Below, in pieces: positions 21,918 through 33,025 of a DNA stretch of 64,000 nt (positions are counted from its first letter, which is position 1; every line of letters starts with the position of its first letter). A model generated the notes under the pieces. That model was given only the letters and a program-made list of their open reading frames with translations, ran no database searches and was not told the origin of the DNA. The stretch comes from Phymorhynchus buccinoides (Eukaryota; Mollusca; Gastropoda; Neogastropoda; Raphitomidae), in NCBI GenBank assembly GCA_017654935.2, contig CM065693.1, positions 13,331,326-13,395,325 on the forward strand, read 5' to 3'. The position numbers and the translations under genes were made by a program.

Positions 21918-22120
21918 AGACCTGTTTACTCCTTACACAAGTCTTGAGTAGTCTGGATAGCTGAAATGAGTAGTTTTGGTGTGAAATGAGTAGTCCTCTT
22001 CATTCAACCATCAAACAATGTTCACTGAAAATGAGTAATTAGAGAATTATTTTCAATTTTGAATAGTAGAGGTCCAAATTGAGTAGAATACTACTCGAAA
22101 AGAGTACAGTAAACAGGTCT
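21918..22120 (-). mobile_element. MITE U
   Basis: A 203-bp element with inverted ends AGACCTGTTTACT and AGTAAACAGGTCT. The reverse orientation matches copies at 49832-50039 and 63418-63625. CAG-type ends suggest a hAT relative. Flanking TAAGCT occurs on both sides. Confidence 0.75.
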
Positions 22121-22242
22121 TAAGCTCTATAAATCCTTCCACACACACACACAAAACCATTCAAGCTCACATTCTTCCAACAACGTCATCAAACACCACC
22201 ACCAACATCACACAAAAACGACGTAAGAAACGCAACCAGAAG

Positions 22243-22248
22243 TTTATT
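22243..22248 (-). terminator. RPL17 poly(A) signal
   Basis: AATAAA on the minus strand, about 50 bases after the RPL17 stop codon. This is the normal spacing for a short ribosomal-protein 3' UTR. Confidence 0.75.
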
Positions 22249-22298
22249 TTAAAAAACAAAGGCAGCATGAGATGACATTTTGTTGGGGGGTTGTTGTT

Positions 22299-22450
22299 CT
22301 AGTCTCTCTGCATCATCTTCTGTCTCTTGAGCTTCTTCTGGGACACCTTCTTCTTCTTCACGGGTTCCTCCTCGCCCGTGGTGGGCCTCAGCACAGCCTG
22401 CTCCTTCTCAGCCAGGATCACCTCGATGTGGGAAGGGCTCGACATGAATG
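22299..22450 (-). CDS. RPL17: RPL17 coding exon 6 (last)
   Basis: Acceptor CTGTTGCAG precedes 22450. Encodes the C-terminal 49 residues plus the last two bases of a split Pro codon, and the TAG stop at 22299-22301. The first ~35 bases of this exon are the seed of the adjacent repeat array. Confidence 0.95.
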
Positions 22451-25400
22451 CTGCAACAGATAATCAGCGATACGTGTGGGATTTGGAGGATAAATAATGA
22501 AGAACAGAACACCTCGATGTGCGAAGGGCTCAACATGTACGCTGCAACAGACATCACATCAACAATAATCAACCATACATGACATGGGATATGGAGGATA
22601 AATAATGAAGAACAGAACACCTCGATGTGGGAAGGGCTCGTGTACGTGCAACAGACATCACATCAACAATAATCAACCATACATGACATGGGATATGGAG
22701 GATAAATAATGAAGAATAGAACACCTCGATGTGGGAAGGGCTCGACATGTACGCTGCAACAGACATCACATCAACAATAATCAACCATACATGACATGGG
22801 ATATGGAGGATAAATAATGAAGAACAGAACACCTCGATGTGGGAAGGGCTCGACATGTACGCTGCAACAGACATCACATCAACAATAATCAACCATACAT
22901 GACATGGGATATGGAGGATAAATAATGAAGAATAGAACACCTCGATGTGCGAAGGGCTCAACATGTACGCTGCAACAGACATCACATCAACAATAATCAA
23001 CCATACATGACATGGGATATGGAGGATAAATAATGAAGAATAGAACACCTTGATGTGGGAAGGGCTCGACATGTACGCTGCAACAGACATCACATCAACA
23101 ATAATCAACCATACATGACATGGGATATGGAGGATAAATAATGAAGAACAGAACACCTCGATGTGGGAAGGGCTCGACATGTACGCTGCAACAGACATCA
23201 CATCAACAATAATCAATACATGACATGGGATAAGGAGGATAAATAATGAAGAATAGAACACCTTGATGTGGGAAGGGCTCGACATGTATGCTGCAACAGG
23301 CATCACATCCAACAACAATCAACAGTCAAGAACTTTGGCAATCGTAAAGACCCCTATTTCTTCACACCCACCCATGGATATGCCTTTCCCTTAGTGAAGC
23401 CTTGTAAAGCTAAGAACCCGGTTTCATGCACATGCCTCAAAACCGTACCAATTCAAACCATTTAAAGAAATGTTGCCCTCACAAGACAAAATGAGAATCT
23501 AAGATTTGTTGCTGGAAATATATAATGGTAAAACAAATGATTGAGGGTGGGGGGAGGCTTCTTCTCTGAAGAGCCTCTGTTGTCCAGCTCTCCGTAGAGT
23601 TTCTTTTCACTGGTCAGCTACTTACGGTTGATTCTGCCGTGAGCCCTGTAGGTCCTCCTCCTCATCTTGGGGGCAGCGTTCACCTGGATGGACTCAATCA
23701 CCAGGTGGTCAGTGTCCAGACCCTGAAAACAAAATAATAATAATAATAATAATGAATCATTTATATAGCGCACTCCTCCACCAAATGTGGAGCTCTATGC
23801 GCTTAACAACAACAAAAATTAAAAGCAAGAAATTCAACAAAAACAAATAATCGCTCACACAAGCAAATAGGCATATATGCCAAGGGCTGTAACTCCTGTG
23901 CATCCCAACTTTTTGATGGAAACATTTTAGTTTTGTGTTCAGGACACTCCAAGGAACATTTTGACACCAGTCATAAGTCCTGGGGGGGGGGGGGGGTGCA
24001 CAGGAGGCCTAGCTGGCTTGCTTATTAATACACATACACACACACCCCGCCCCCCTACCCACACAATTACCATCACCACTATCACCACCACTCAAGAACA
24101 CAATACATGATACAATCTGTTGAATAAAGCATCAACAATCTCACTCTCTCTCTCTCTCTCTCTCCGTGTCTACCTCTCTCCCTCTCAAAATGCACCATTA
24201 TGATCATCACGTGATCATACGGTCATTTATCACGTTGTTGGACTTCACGACTAGGGTCGAGCTTAAACAGTTTTACGAGGTCGCCATGCATGCGAATTAC
24301 GTTTGCACCAAAAGGGGTATAAGAAACGGCTTTACAAAACGTTCTTTCCAAAACTTTGGTGGAAAAATATTACAAGCTTTTTGTCTGATCTGTCCAAAAT
24401 TTTATTTTATTTTAACCAAACCTTAATGGGCCAATCAACAAGAAATGTACTATTAACCCTGTGCAAAACTTTTATTCGCCTGAACACATTTTGAATTTCA
24501 CTAGCCCGAAGAAAACAACAAAAATCCTTGAACACACACATGTGCGCACGCGCAAACACACACACACAGGGGAGAGGGAAGGAGAGAGGTGAAGAGAAGG
24601 GAAAGGAGAGAGAGAGAAGAAAAGAAAGCGAAAGAAAAGAGAGGGAAAGAAAGGAGAAGTAAAGAGAAATTATGATTTGAGGAGAGGTGGGGGAGAGAGA
24701 CAAGGGGGAGGAGGAGACTGAGGATACCTTTTCTTTCTTTTCAATGCCAGTGCTGGCATGTTGTTATTTTAGCAAACAGCTGATTGAATTTGATAGTTGT
24801 TTGACACTCAGTGGTAAAGAGCAAACCAGGGCCGTGCAGTACTGAAATTTTCAGTCGACCATCGGGCTAGTGACTATTGAAATCTATTAGCACAGATTTT
24901 TCTACTAGGCAATGCGAGATGGCTACCAGGCTAGTAGTTTTGGCCAGCCCTGGTCAAACATGCACGAAGAAGAAGAAGAAGAAGATGACAGGTAAAGCAT
25001 GTTGAAGATCTGATGACTGACTTACGATGCTTTGAATGGTTATGTTGACAGTTGTTCTTGTTGTCATACCCTGGCTTAAAGATTCCAGGGATCATACCAG
25101 CAGCCGAAGCACTTGTAACACTATGGTACAAATGCACCAGCTAGGGATGAGAACATTATGTGTGACCGTTTTTGATTACCCCGCCATGTGGGCAGCCACA
25201 TTCCGACTTCGGAGGAAAATGGTTATGATACAGCCCTAATGAAAGAAGCATGTACTGACCTTGAATTCAGCGTTGCTTTCAGCATTTTTCAGCAGCTGCA
25301 GCAGGAATTCAGCACTCTTCTGGGGCCAGCGACCCTGGGTGCACTTGAACTGCTTGGACTGAAAACCACATAGCATGCAAAGGGTGAATTTGAAATACTA

Positions 25401-28400
25401 CATAAAATAAAATTAAAAAAAAATATTTATATAGGATATTCTAAAAGAAAAAAGTTTTCAAATAAAAAGAAGTACCAAATACATTACTCTACTTTTTCCA
25501 CTTTGATATTGATAGGAAACAAAGAAACAACAAACAAATAAAAGAAGTACCAAATACATTACTCTACTTTTTCCACTTTGATATTGATAGGAAACAAAGA
25601 AACAACAAACAAATAAAAGAAGTACCAAATACATTACTCTACTTTTTCCACTTTGATATTGATAGGAAACAAAGAAACAACAAACAAATAAAAAGAAGTA
25701 CCAAATACATTACTCTACTTTTTCCACTTTGATATTGATAGGAAACAAAGAAACAACAAACAAATAAAAGAAGTACCAAATACATTACTCTACTTTTTCC
25801 ACTTTGATATTGATAGGAAACAAAGAAACAACAAACAAATAAAAAGAAGTACCAAATACATTACTCTACTTTTTCCACTTTGATATTGATAGGAAACAAA
25901 GAAACAACAAACAAACAAAAACAAGTGTTACGCAAATTTTTTGAAATGATACAGACTATCAAAAACGAAGAAAAGCAAAAAAAGAGAAACAACACTTCTT
26001 TTTCGGTCTGAGTGTGTGCGTGTTTGTGTGAGGCCATCACATTCTTCAGGCCACCCACTGTGCGAGCGCACATACTGTATACACACATACTCTCTCACAC
26101 ACACACACTGACCTGAGCCTTGTGCCCAGCCCACCCACTGAATCTCCTGAAGGGCATGATTTATTTCTTGGCCATTCTTCAAGTAGCACACACAAACACA
26201 TGCACACTCTCTATCTCACACACACACCACTAAAACCCAGCCTGAGCCTTGCGTCCAGCACAGCCACTGAATCTCCTGAAGGGCAAGATTTCATCACATT
26301 CTTCAAGTAGCACACACAAACACATGCACACTCTCTATCTCACACACACACCACTAAAACCCAGCCTGAGCCTTGCGTCCAGCACAGCCACTGAATCTCC
26401 TGAAGGGCAAGATTTCATCACATTCTTCAAGTAGCACACACAAACACATGCACACTCTCTATCTCACACACACACCACTAAAACCCAGCCTGAGCCTTGC
26501 GTCCAGCACAGCCGCTGAATCTCCTGAAGGGGACTATTTCCTTCTTGGCCATCACGTTCTTCAAGTAGCACACACACACACTAAAACCCAACCTGACCCT
26601 TGCGTCCAGCACAGCCGCTGAATCTCCTGAAGGGGACTATTTCCTTCTTGGCCATCACATTCTTCAGGTAATGCACTAAGCACACACATACACATAACAA
26701 ACTCACCTGAGCGTTGCGTCCAGCACAGCCACTGAATTGCCTAAATCAAATGGCACGATTTCCTTTCTGGACATTAACATTTTGTGTTCTTCAGGTAACG
26801 CACTGCACATATGTATCAACACACACATACATACATACACAAACTCACATGCGCCTTGCGTCCAGCACAGCCGCTGAATTGCCTGAAAGGGACGATTTCT
26901 TTCTTGGCCATGACAGTCTTCAGGTATTGCACTGTGCGAACGCACATACACATTTTCTATTTCACATATACATACACACTGACCTGAGCCTTGCGTCCAG
27001 CACAGCCGCTGAATCGTCTGAAGGGGACGATTTCCTTCTTGGCAATCACGTTCTTCAGGTAACGCACTGCACGCTTCAGGTGCATGTTCTTGATGGCCTG
27101 GGCAGTCTCCCTCGTGTTCTGCACACAGCACAGTACTGTAGGCTTACCCATACTACTCATGGCTTCTACGGAAAGAGAAAAATTAAAAAAATCCCCAAAA
27201 TTCAGGGAGAATTCTTACAAACTTTACACTAGTGTTAATTCTTTCATGAAAACCAAGGGGGGGCGGGGGGGGGGCAGAATTAGCATGCAAAATAGCGTCG
27301 GGGAAACAAAACAAACGTGTATCTCAATTTTTGTAGTTTTGAGAAAAATGTTTTGAAAGTTAACCGCGTTGACGACAAATAATTAACTGTGATGAATATG
27401 TTGTTCCAGACATTGCGAGTTTAGTCCTGCATTTTGTTACTTAATTTTTTTTTTCAGATTTGAAAAGAACGAAGATAAGAAGTTTTTGTCCTTATCTAGA
27501 TCTGAATTTGGGACTTGCAAGTTTTGCTTCTATTTTCACCACCTCATTTATCCCAGATAGAAAGTCGTTAGAGAATAGAGATACAAGCTTTTGGTGGAAG
27601 GTGGAACAATTAGAAAGCTGACTATGTATCTAACTCAAAAGACGAGATACGAGGTTTTTGAATTTCACCGACGAAATGCCGCTGGATTTTAATGGGATTA
27701 CATGGATATTCCAGGGGGTTACCGTCTCTCTTGATAATTTTCAAACATTTTTTTTTTTTAGCTCACATCTCACGAAAATTGGCTACATTTAGGGATGCAC
27801 TGTTCTGAAAGCCCAGTGTGTCAACTGGGAGTTCTGCATGCATGCAAGCGGTTAAAATAGAATCATCCATAGTTTTAGACTATAACATTACATAATTTCA
27901 AGTTATAATCAGGCATGAAAACTACTGTTCCCAAAAAAGGAGATTTTTTCAGCCGAGAAATCCTTCCACCCGGATTTTCACCTAACGTCAGAAGTTTTGT
28001 TGAGCGGGGGGAATGCCATCGGCGGAAGAGCAAAAAGGCGCGAAATGAAGATTGTGCCGTGTAAAGATAATTTTGGTTTGGTTTTTTTTCGACGGAGATT
28101 CCCCCCCCCCAGCAGAGATCGCTCGATTGTTGCTTTTTTAAACGGCGGAGCTGTTTTCATGCCTGATAATATAAGGCACTTCATATTATACTAAGGGGAA
28201 CACAGTTGAAATACAACAACAAAACAATGACATATCATTAGGCAGAAAAAGCTAAATCACAAGAGGTTAACCGTTAAGTGTACAATTTTTTTTTTAACAA
28301 ACATGGTTACATAACAATACCTAGCTTCAATTTCTATAGCAAAAAGAAACAAGCAAATTTAAACAAAAAATCTGAAGAGAATTGTTTTTTTGCCAGTCAA

Positions 28401-29365
28401 GTTATTAAACTAAAATAGTGTAAAAACATACCACCTTAGACACACATATATGCATACCTTAAAGTGCACACGCAGGTAGGAGCCCCTCGCCTTCGCAGCT
28501 GCAAACAGCACAAAAACATTATAATAAACATCATATAAACAATTTATAAAACAAATTTATAATAAACATCAAATAAACTGAAGACAAAAAAGACAGAGAA
28601 AAGATTCCTTCATATGAAAAACAGAAAAATAAGAGAACAGTATGTGTGTGGTTGCACAAAAAAAAGAATCACTTAAAATTTTTTGTTTAGACTTTAAAAG
28701 AACGAAGATACGAGGTTTTTTGTCCTTAACTAGATCTGAATTTGGGACTTACGAGTTTTGCTTCTATTCTCACAACCTCATTTACCCCAGATAGAAAGTC
28801 GTTAGAGAAACAAGCTTTTGGTGGAAGGTGGCGGGGAAAACCAATTGTTGTTGTTTATTATTAGTATTGGGCATTAGGTACTTCATAGTCACTGAGGCAT
28901 CTCTGTGAAATTCAGGTCGCTCCCACCTGGAGAGCGTGTCGCAGCCAGAGGCGCGCCACCCATGTTTTTTTGCAAGAGATTTTTTGTGTGTGACTGATGA
29001 GGAAGGAAGGGGGGGGGGGGGGGGTAAATTTTGACCACATGACAACTTTTTCGTTGCCACTGGGTTTAACGTGTGCTAAGAAGAAACTATAACAAAAACT
29101 GAATTTTGTGTAAAATTTGAGGTACGCGCCTTATAATCAGGTGCGCCTTGTAGTCCGTAAAATACAGTATGTTTATTACTGACATGGGCCTCCAGACATC
29201 ACTGGAAGTTCTTTTCATGCTGCATTTTATTCTAGTCTCAGAGGGGGGGGGAAATCCCAAAGATTAACCCCCAAATATAATTTATTTTTTACCAGCTCTT
29301 TCATACACCACTTACACTTGGAGGCATTTTCTGGTTCTCTGGCGTAACGAGTCATGGTTGGTTAT
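22299..29365 (-). CDS. RPL17: ribosomal protein L17 (uL22), six coding exons
   Basis: A 60S large-subunit protein (uL22) near the exit tunnel. Joined coding exons 29316-29355, 28458-28498, 26984-27118, 25260-25358, 23626-23722 and 22299-22450 give 187 residues, against about 184 in vertebrates. The family pattern is clear throughout: RYAREPEN at the start, [54 protein letters not shown], and a Lys-rich tail. All internal splice sites are GT-AG and phases agree. The start lies in an exon whose acceptor is at 29366; the upstream non-coding exon was not identified. Two introns contain arrays derived from the exon edges (separate entries). Confidence 0.96.
22451..23325 (-). repeat. exon-edge minisatellite in RPL17 intron 5
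   Basis: Eight tandem units of about 107-108 bp. On the minus strand each contains an acceptor-like CTGTTGCAG, a copy of the start of coding exon 6 (SSPSHIEV, or a close variant), and intron-like sequence. Because 108 is divisible by three, a ~249-codon open frame runs through most of it. That frame is a by-product of the repeat and should not be read as a gene. The unit next to the real exon is the most diverged. Confidence 0.9.
23626..23722 (-). CDS. RPL17: RPL17 coding exon 5
   Basis: 97 bp, between acceptor TTTTCAG and donor GTAAGTA. Contains the basic [13 protein letters not shown] segment, the most conserved part of the protein, and ends in phase 1. Confidence 0.95.
23737..25259. other. 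RPL17 intron 4
   Basis: Holds an ATA/ATG-unit repeat with TATATAGCGC tail (23740-23815), a poly-G run near 23983, CA and CT tracts, a purine-rich stretch (24570-24720), and a SINE-like family C copy at about 25040-25225. No snoRNA with convincing C/D boxes was found. Confidence 0.6.
25040..25225 (+). mobile_element. SINE-like family C
   Basis: Begins after a GTTGTTCTTGTTG stretch with ATACCCTGGCTTAAAGA and contains CACCAGCTAGGGATGAGAAC. Copies lie at 61028-61300 (plus) and about 48530-48830 (minus). Confidence 0.65.
25260..25358 (-). CDS. RPL17: RPL17 coding exon 4
   Basis: 99 bp, exactly 33 codons, phase 0 on both sides. Contains the [10 protein letters not shown] motif. Donor GTCAGT, acceptor TTTTCAG. 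Confidence 0.95.
25475..25920. repeat. ~76-bp tandem array in RPL17 intron 3
   Basis: Six nearly identical units containing GAAGTACCAAATACATTACT and TTGATATTGATAGGAAACAA. Units differ by a single A insertion. The last one degenerates at the right edge. Confidence 0.92.
26030..26945 (-). repeat. partial copies of RPL17 coding exon 3 in the intron
   Basis: At least seven partial copies of the 3' half of coding exon 3 (approximate positions 26111-26190, 26239-26315, 26363-26440, 26488-26570, 26590-26684, 26705-26812, 26848-26945). Each is separated by CA-rich sequence. Several still read [14 protein letters not shown] on the minus strand. None has the 5' half of the exon or a clear acceptor at the copy start. 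The donor position is GT in some copies and GC in others (for example near 26488). Confidence 0.88.
26984..27118 (-). CDS. RPL17: RPL17 coding exon 3
   Basis: 135 bp, exactly 45 codons, from NTRETAQ to GRKAQ. Acceptor TGTGCAG, donor GTCAGTGTG. This is the only full-length copy of the exon; the fragments at 26030-26945 derive from it. Confidence 0.95.
27180..28457. other. RPL17 intron 2
   Basis: AT-rich with a G-run at 27258-27273. A block at 27440-27600 (GAACGAAGATAAGAAGTTTT) is repeated near 28695-28830. No gene or RNA is recognised. Confidence 0.5.
28458..28498 (-). CDS. RPL17: RPL17 coding exon 2
   Basis: 41 bp. Completes a split Ser codon and encodes [13 protein letters not shown]. Donor GTATGC, acceptor TTTGCAG. 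Confidence 0.93.
28865..29080 (-). mobile_element. SINE family B, partial
   Basis: Reverse-oriented tail with the CACTGAGGCATCTCTGTGAA block and GCTCCCACCTGGAGAG. The tRNA-like head is missing. Confidence 0.7.
29316..29355 (-). CDS. RPL17: RPL17 coding exon 1
   Basis: ATG at 29355-29353, 10 bases after an acceptor at 29366, then 13 codons plus one base. Donor GTAAGTGG. The context AACCATGA is acceptable for initiation. The promoter and 5'-TOP exon must lie upstream and were not identified. Confidence 0.93.
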
Positions 29366-30060
29366 CTGCAAAACACAACATGAAAACCGTTAGCACTCAA
29401 TAACTAGAGCTTCAATTTGCTTTCAAACTTTGAATGCAGATTACGGAAAATGATGGCTCAATTTTTAATATAAGGGGCCAATAAAACATGAGGTAATAAT
29501 AATAATTTTTTTTTCTTTCTTATGGCGCTAAAATCCATACAGTAGTATGCTCGATGCGCTTTACAAAAACAACATTGGAAGATGAAGAGGATAATAATTA
29601 ATAATAATAATAATGTGGAACATTTATATAACACCCATCCTATAATAATTATAAACGTTCCACATTATTATTATGTGTAACTGTAGAATACAACTTAAAT
29701 TTTAGTGCAATCTGCAATTTTATTACCCCCAGCTGCACAAATTGAGGGGTCAACATGACTCACTGCCCCTGAGTTCTGAATGGAACTGGAATAGGAAATA
29801 TTCACAAATAACTAAGGGGAGTAATCTCATGGTGAATGCGAGTGATCCCGCTGGACAGAATCGGTCAAACACAAACAGGAAGTTACACTCGCCCAGTGAA
29901 CTTGCCTCATCCTGCGTTTGTTGATTATGTTTATTTTTTTATAAATTAAAATTAATTTAAAAACATTTGGGGGGGGGGGGGGTTGGGGGAGCGAGCGAAC
30001 TCAAGGCCTAGCCACACTCAATCACTGCATACGATTTGACCCCAATACGATGCGATTGTG
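29366..30060. other. region upstream of RPL17 coding start
   Basis: Contains ATA/AAT-type repeats (29495-29680) and a G-run near 29968-29982. It should include the RPL17 promoter and first exon, but I cannot place them. Confidence 0.4.
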
Positions 30061-30062
30061 AC

Positions 30063-30375
30063 AATGTCTGCGAGTCATCTTTCGGGATAAGCCCGCTATG
30101 TCCCAGGCCCGATATGTCTCACTCCTGGTTGATCCCTTTGTGTCCCACTCCCAGGCTCGATATGTCTGTGAGTCATCTTTCGGGATAAGCCTGCTATGTC
30201 CCAGGCCCGATATGTCTCACTCCTGGTTGATCCCTTTGTGTCCCACTCCCAGGCCCGATATGTCTGTGAGTCATCTTTCGGGATAAGCCCGCTATGTCCC
30301 AGGCTCAATATGTCTCACTCCTGGTTGATCCCTTTGTGTCCCACTCCCAGGCCCGATATGTCCCACTTTTGGCCC
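30063..30375. repeat. ~98-bp tandem repeat, three units
   Basis: Each unit has TGAGTCATCTTTCGGGATAA, two or more copies of CCCAGGCCCGATATGTC or close variants, and TCCTGGTTGATCCCTTTGTG. Short frames through it are repeat artefacts. Confidence 0.9.
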
Positions 30376-30741
30376 AACTGTAATTCTGAAGATTCCTTTA
30401 GGTCCCAGGCCCAAGACATTGGTGTAATTATTATTCGTGTGTTATGGTTATGGTATCGATGGTTGTGGTCTACTTGTGTGACAAGTGCATGCGTGCGAGC
30501 TCGCACGTGTGTGTGTATGTTGGGGGTTAACTATTAATGCGCGCAAGTGTGTGTGTGAGTGTATGACTATTTCTTTCTGCCCCTCTCTCTCTCCTTCTGC
30601 GTCTCTCTCTTATGATAATCTCTCTGTGGTCTATGCCTACTTGTTATAGCCTGTCTATATTCTCTATTTTTATGTGTTTCTGTCTGTCTCCCTCGTTGTC
30701 TCTCTGTCTTTGCCCCCCCCCCCCCCCCCCCCTCCCCTCTT

Positions 30742-31622
30742 TTAACCCTTTCACCGCCAATGTCTCGCATTTTTGCACCAGAATGGCTACCATCCATGTC
30801 TCTAAAAAGCATCAAATCAGCTATTATCAGGACCTGTTATCCAAAGACCATATTTTCTTAATTTTGGGAGGTAATGATAGGCCTAATGTTAGATATATGT
30901 CACAGAGGAATTCGCATCAAATCAGCTATTATCAGGACCTGTTATCCAAAGACCATATTTTCTTAATTTTGGGAGGTAATGATAGGCCTAATGTTAGATA
31001 TATGTCACAGAGGAATTCGCATCAAATCAGCTATTATCAGGACCTGTTATCCAAAGACCATATTTTCTTAATTTTGGGAGGTAATGATAGGCCTAATGTT
31101 AGATATATGTCACAGAGGAATTCGCATCAAATCAGCTATTATCAGGACCTGTTATCCAAAGACCATATTTTCTTAATTTTGGGAGGTAATGATAGGCCTA
31201 ATGTTAGATATATGTCACAGAGGAATTCGCATCAAATCAGCTATTATCAGGACCTGTTATCCAAAGACCATATTTTCTTAATTTTGGGAGGTAATGATAG
31301 GCCTAATGTTAGATATATGTCACAGAGGAATTCGCATCAAATCAGCTATTATCAGGACCTGTTATCCAAAGACCATATTTTCTTAATTTTGGGAGGTAAT
31401 GATAGGCCTAATGTTAGATATATGTCACAGAGGAATTCGCATCAAATCAGCTATTATCAGGACCTGTTATCCAAAGACCATATTTTCTTAATTTTGGGAG
31501 GTAATGATAGGCCTAATGTTAGATATATGTCACAGAGGAATTCGCAGATATTTTATTTTCCCTACCTAGTTAAGCTTGATGGTATTTTTTGGCTGAAAAA
31601 TGGCTGGTGACGAAAGGGTTAA
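30742..31622 (+). mobile_element. TTAA-flanked MITE expanded by an internal array
   Basis: The ends match the family at 1141-1386 (TTAACCCTTTCACCGCCA; right end GACGAAAGGGTTAA). The middle, normally single copy, is repeated seven times (30811-31545). A 332-codon open frame across it exists because the unit is 105 bp (35 codons). It is not a gene. Confidence 0.88.
30811..31545. repeat. 7 x 105-bp perfect tandem array
   Basis: Units start ATCAAATCAGCTATTATCAG at 30811, 30916, 31021, 31126, 31231, 31336 and 31441. I saw no differences among the units. Confidence 0.95.
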
Positions 31623-31844
31623 TGTCCCTGTCTCTCTCACTGTCTCTTGTCATGTTCTTTCTCATTGTCTCTCTTTCACTGCTCATACCTCTGTCTTTTT
31701 CCATGTGTTACTGTGTATCTATCTCAATGCCTGGAATGAAAGAAAATGAGTGCCTCCTAGTTCCTTAGCAAAGGCACATTACATTGAGTATTGTTGAAGA
31801 AAAGCATGATTTTAATTTTAAATAAACTAGCATTCCAGCTTAGT

Positions 31845-31960
31845 TTAGCTTGACCGGTAATTTAGCCTACAATGGGGCTACAGGCTAAAGTACCGTGACC
31901 GGCAAAATAGCCTGCAGGCTAAGTTACTGTGACTGGCAAAATAGCCTGTAGGGTAAATTA
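31845..31960. repeat. short tandem repeat, ~38-bp units
   Basis: Three diverged units with GGCAAAATAGCCTG and CAGGCTAA words. Confidence 0.65.
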
Positions 31961-31961
31961 C

Positions 31962-32705
31962 TCCAATTTTTAGGTCTGATTCCTCCGTTGAATAGAACTG
32001 AACGGTAAATAAGACTTTAATGAAATTAATAAGACAATAGATTCAACCAATTTGCTACAAGTGTGCCAAATTTGGTGCATGTAGGTTTATAATCAGGTAC
32101 TTTGCGAGGTTAATCTAATCGGAGGTGTTAGCCTAGTCCGACATTTTGTTTTTCTTCTTGCCGCATCACACTGACGATCGAGTTGATCAACTTTTTCTTA
32201 TGTAGCTCATGCAAAATAGCAAGGACGAAATCGGACTCGATAGTTTCCCTTCAAAATGTCAAACCCGTGTTTTGGCTTCGTGCCAAATGGTCACTGTCTT
32301 TGCTTTGCTTTCATTGGTAGTTATTCTTGTTGCTGACCCATCCGGGCACTTTACTTGTGGAGTGGACACTTGTTCCGTCAGTCTTGACCTGTTTTTGTTT
32401 ACAAGTGGACGCAAGTTCACGAGTGTCAAGCGCTCCAATTTTTAGGTCTGATTCCTGTCGAATACAACTGAATGGTAAGGATGATTTTAATGAAATTAAG
32501 AGCATAATAGTTTTATTAATACTAATAGATTCAACCAATTTGCTACTTGTGTGCAGAATTTGGTGCATGTATGTTTATAATCAGTGACTTTACGAGTTTA
32601 ATCTAATCGGAGGTGTTAGCCTAGTCCGACATTTTGTTTTTCTTCTTGCCGCGTTACAATTGCTTGACGATCGAGTTGATCAACTTTTTCTTATGTAGCT
32701 CATGT
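31962..32705. repeat. direct duplication of ~255 bp
   Basis: 31962-32215 and 32435-32705 share CCAATTTTTAGGTCTGATTC, the GGAGGTGTTAGCCTAGTCCG block and GATCGAGTTGATCAACTTTT. The spacer is unique. Confidence 0.85.
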
Positions 32706-33025
32706 AAAAAAGGCTATCATTTTAAAACGTCGTAACTTTCTCAATGTTCGACCGATTTTGATAATTTGGGTATCATTTTAAAGGTCTTTTGGAGCTTTTT
32801 CCAATGACATATATATTTCTTTAGGATTTGACAAAAAATAAATAAAATAATATTTTTATAACCATCCTATTCCTAATGTAAAAAATGCCATCATTTTAAA
32901 ATGTCGCAACTTTCTCAATTTTCGACCGATTTTGATAATTTGGGTATGATTTTAAAGGTCTTTTCGGGCTCTTTCCAATGACATAAATTTCATTAGGATT
33001 GGACCAAAAAAATTAAAATATATTT
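32706..33025. repeat. two ~170-bp tandem units
   Basis: Both contain GACCGATTTTGATAATTTGG and ATTTTAAAGGTCTTTT. The second unit begins near 32876. Confidence 0.8.

Noticed and set aside
22569..23318. 249-codon minus-strand ORF with eight 36-residue repeats
   Set aside because: It runs through the intronic 108-bp array next to RPL17 exon 6. The periodicity is a multiple of three, which keeps the frame open.
26030..26945. Mutually exclusive alternative exons of RPL17
   Set aside because: All copies lack the first part of the exon and a clear acceptor at the copy start, and several have damaged reading frame or a GC donor.
22451..29315. C/D-box snoRNA in RPL17 introns, as in vertebrate RPL17 genes
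   Set aside because: I found isolated GTGATGA words on the minus strand, but no correctly spaced CTGA box with flanking terminal stem. Absence is not proven by eye.
30612..31610. 332-codon ORF with seven identical 35-residue repeats, looking like a repeat protein
   Set aside because: The repeats are a 105-bp tandem expansion inside a non-coding MITE, whose other copies are not open. The frame begins in a C-run and CT-rich sequence.
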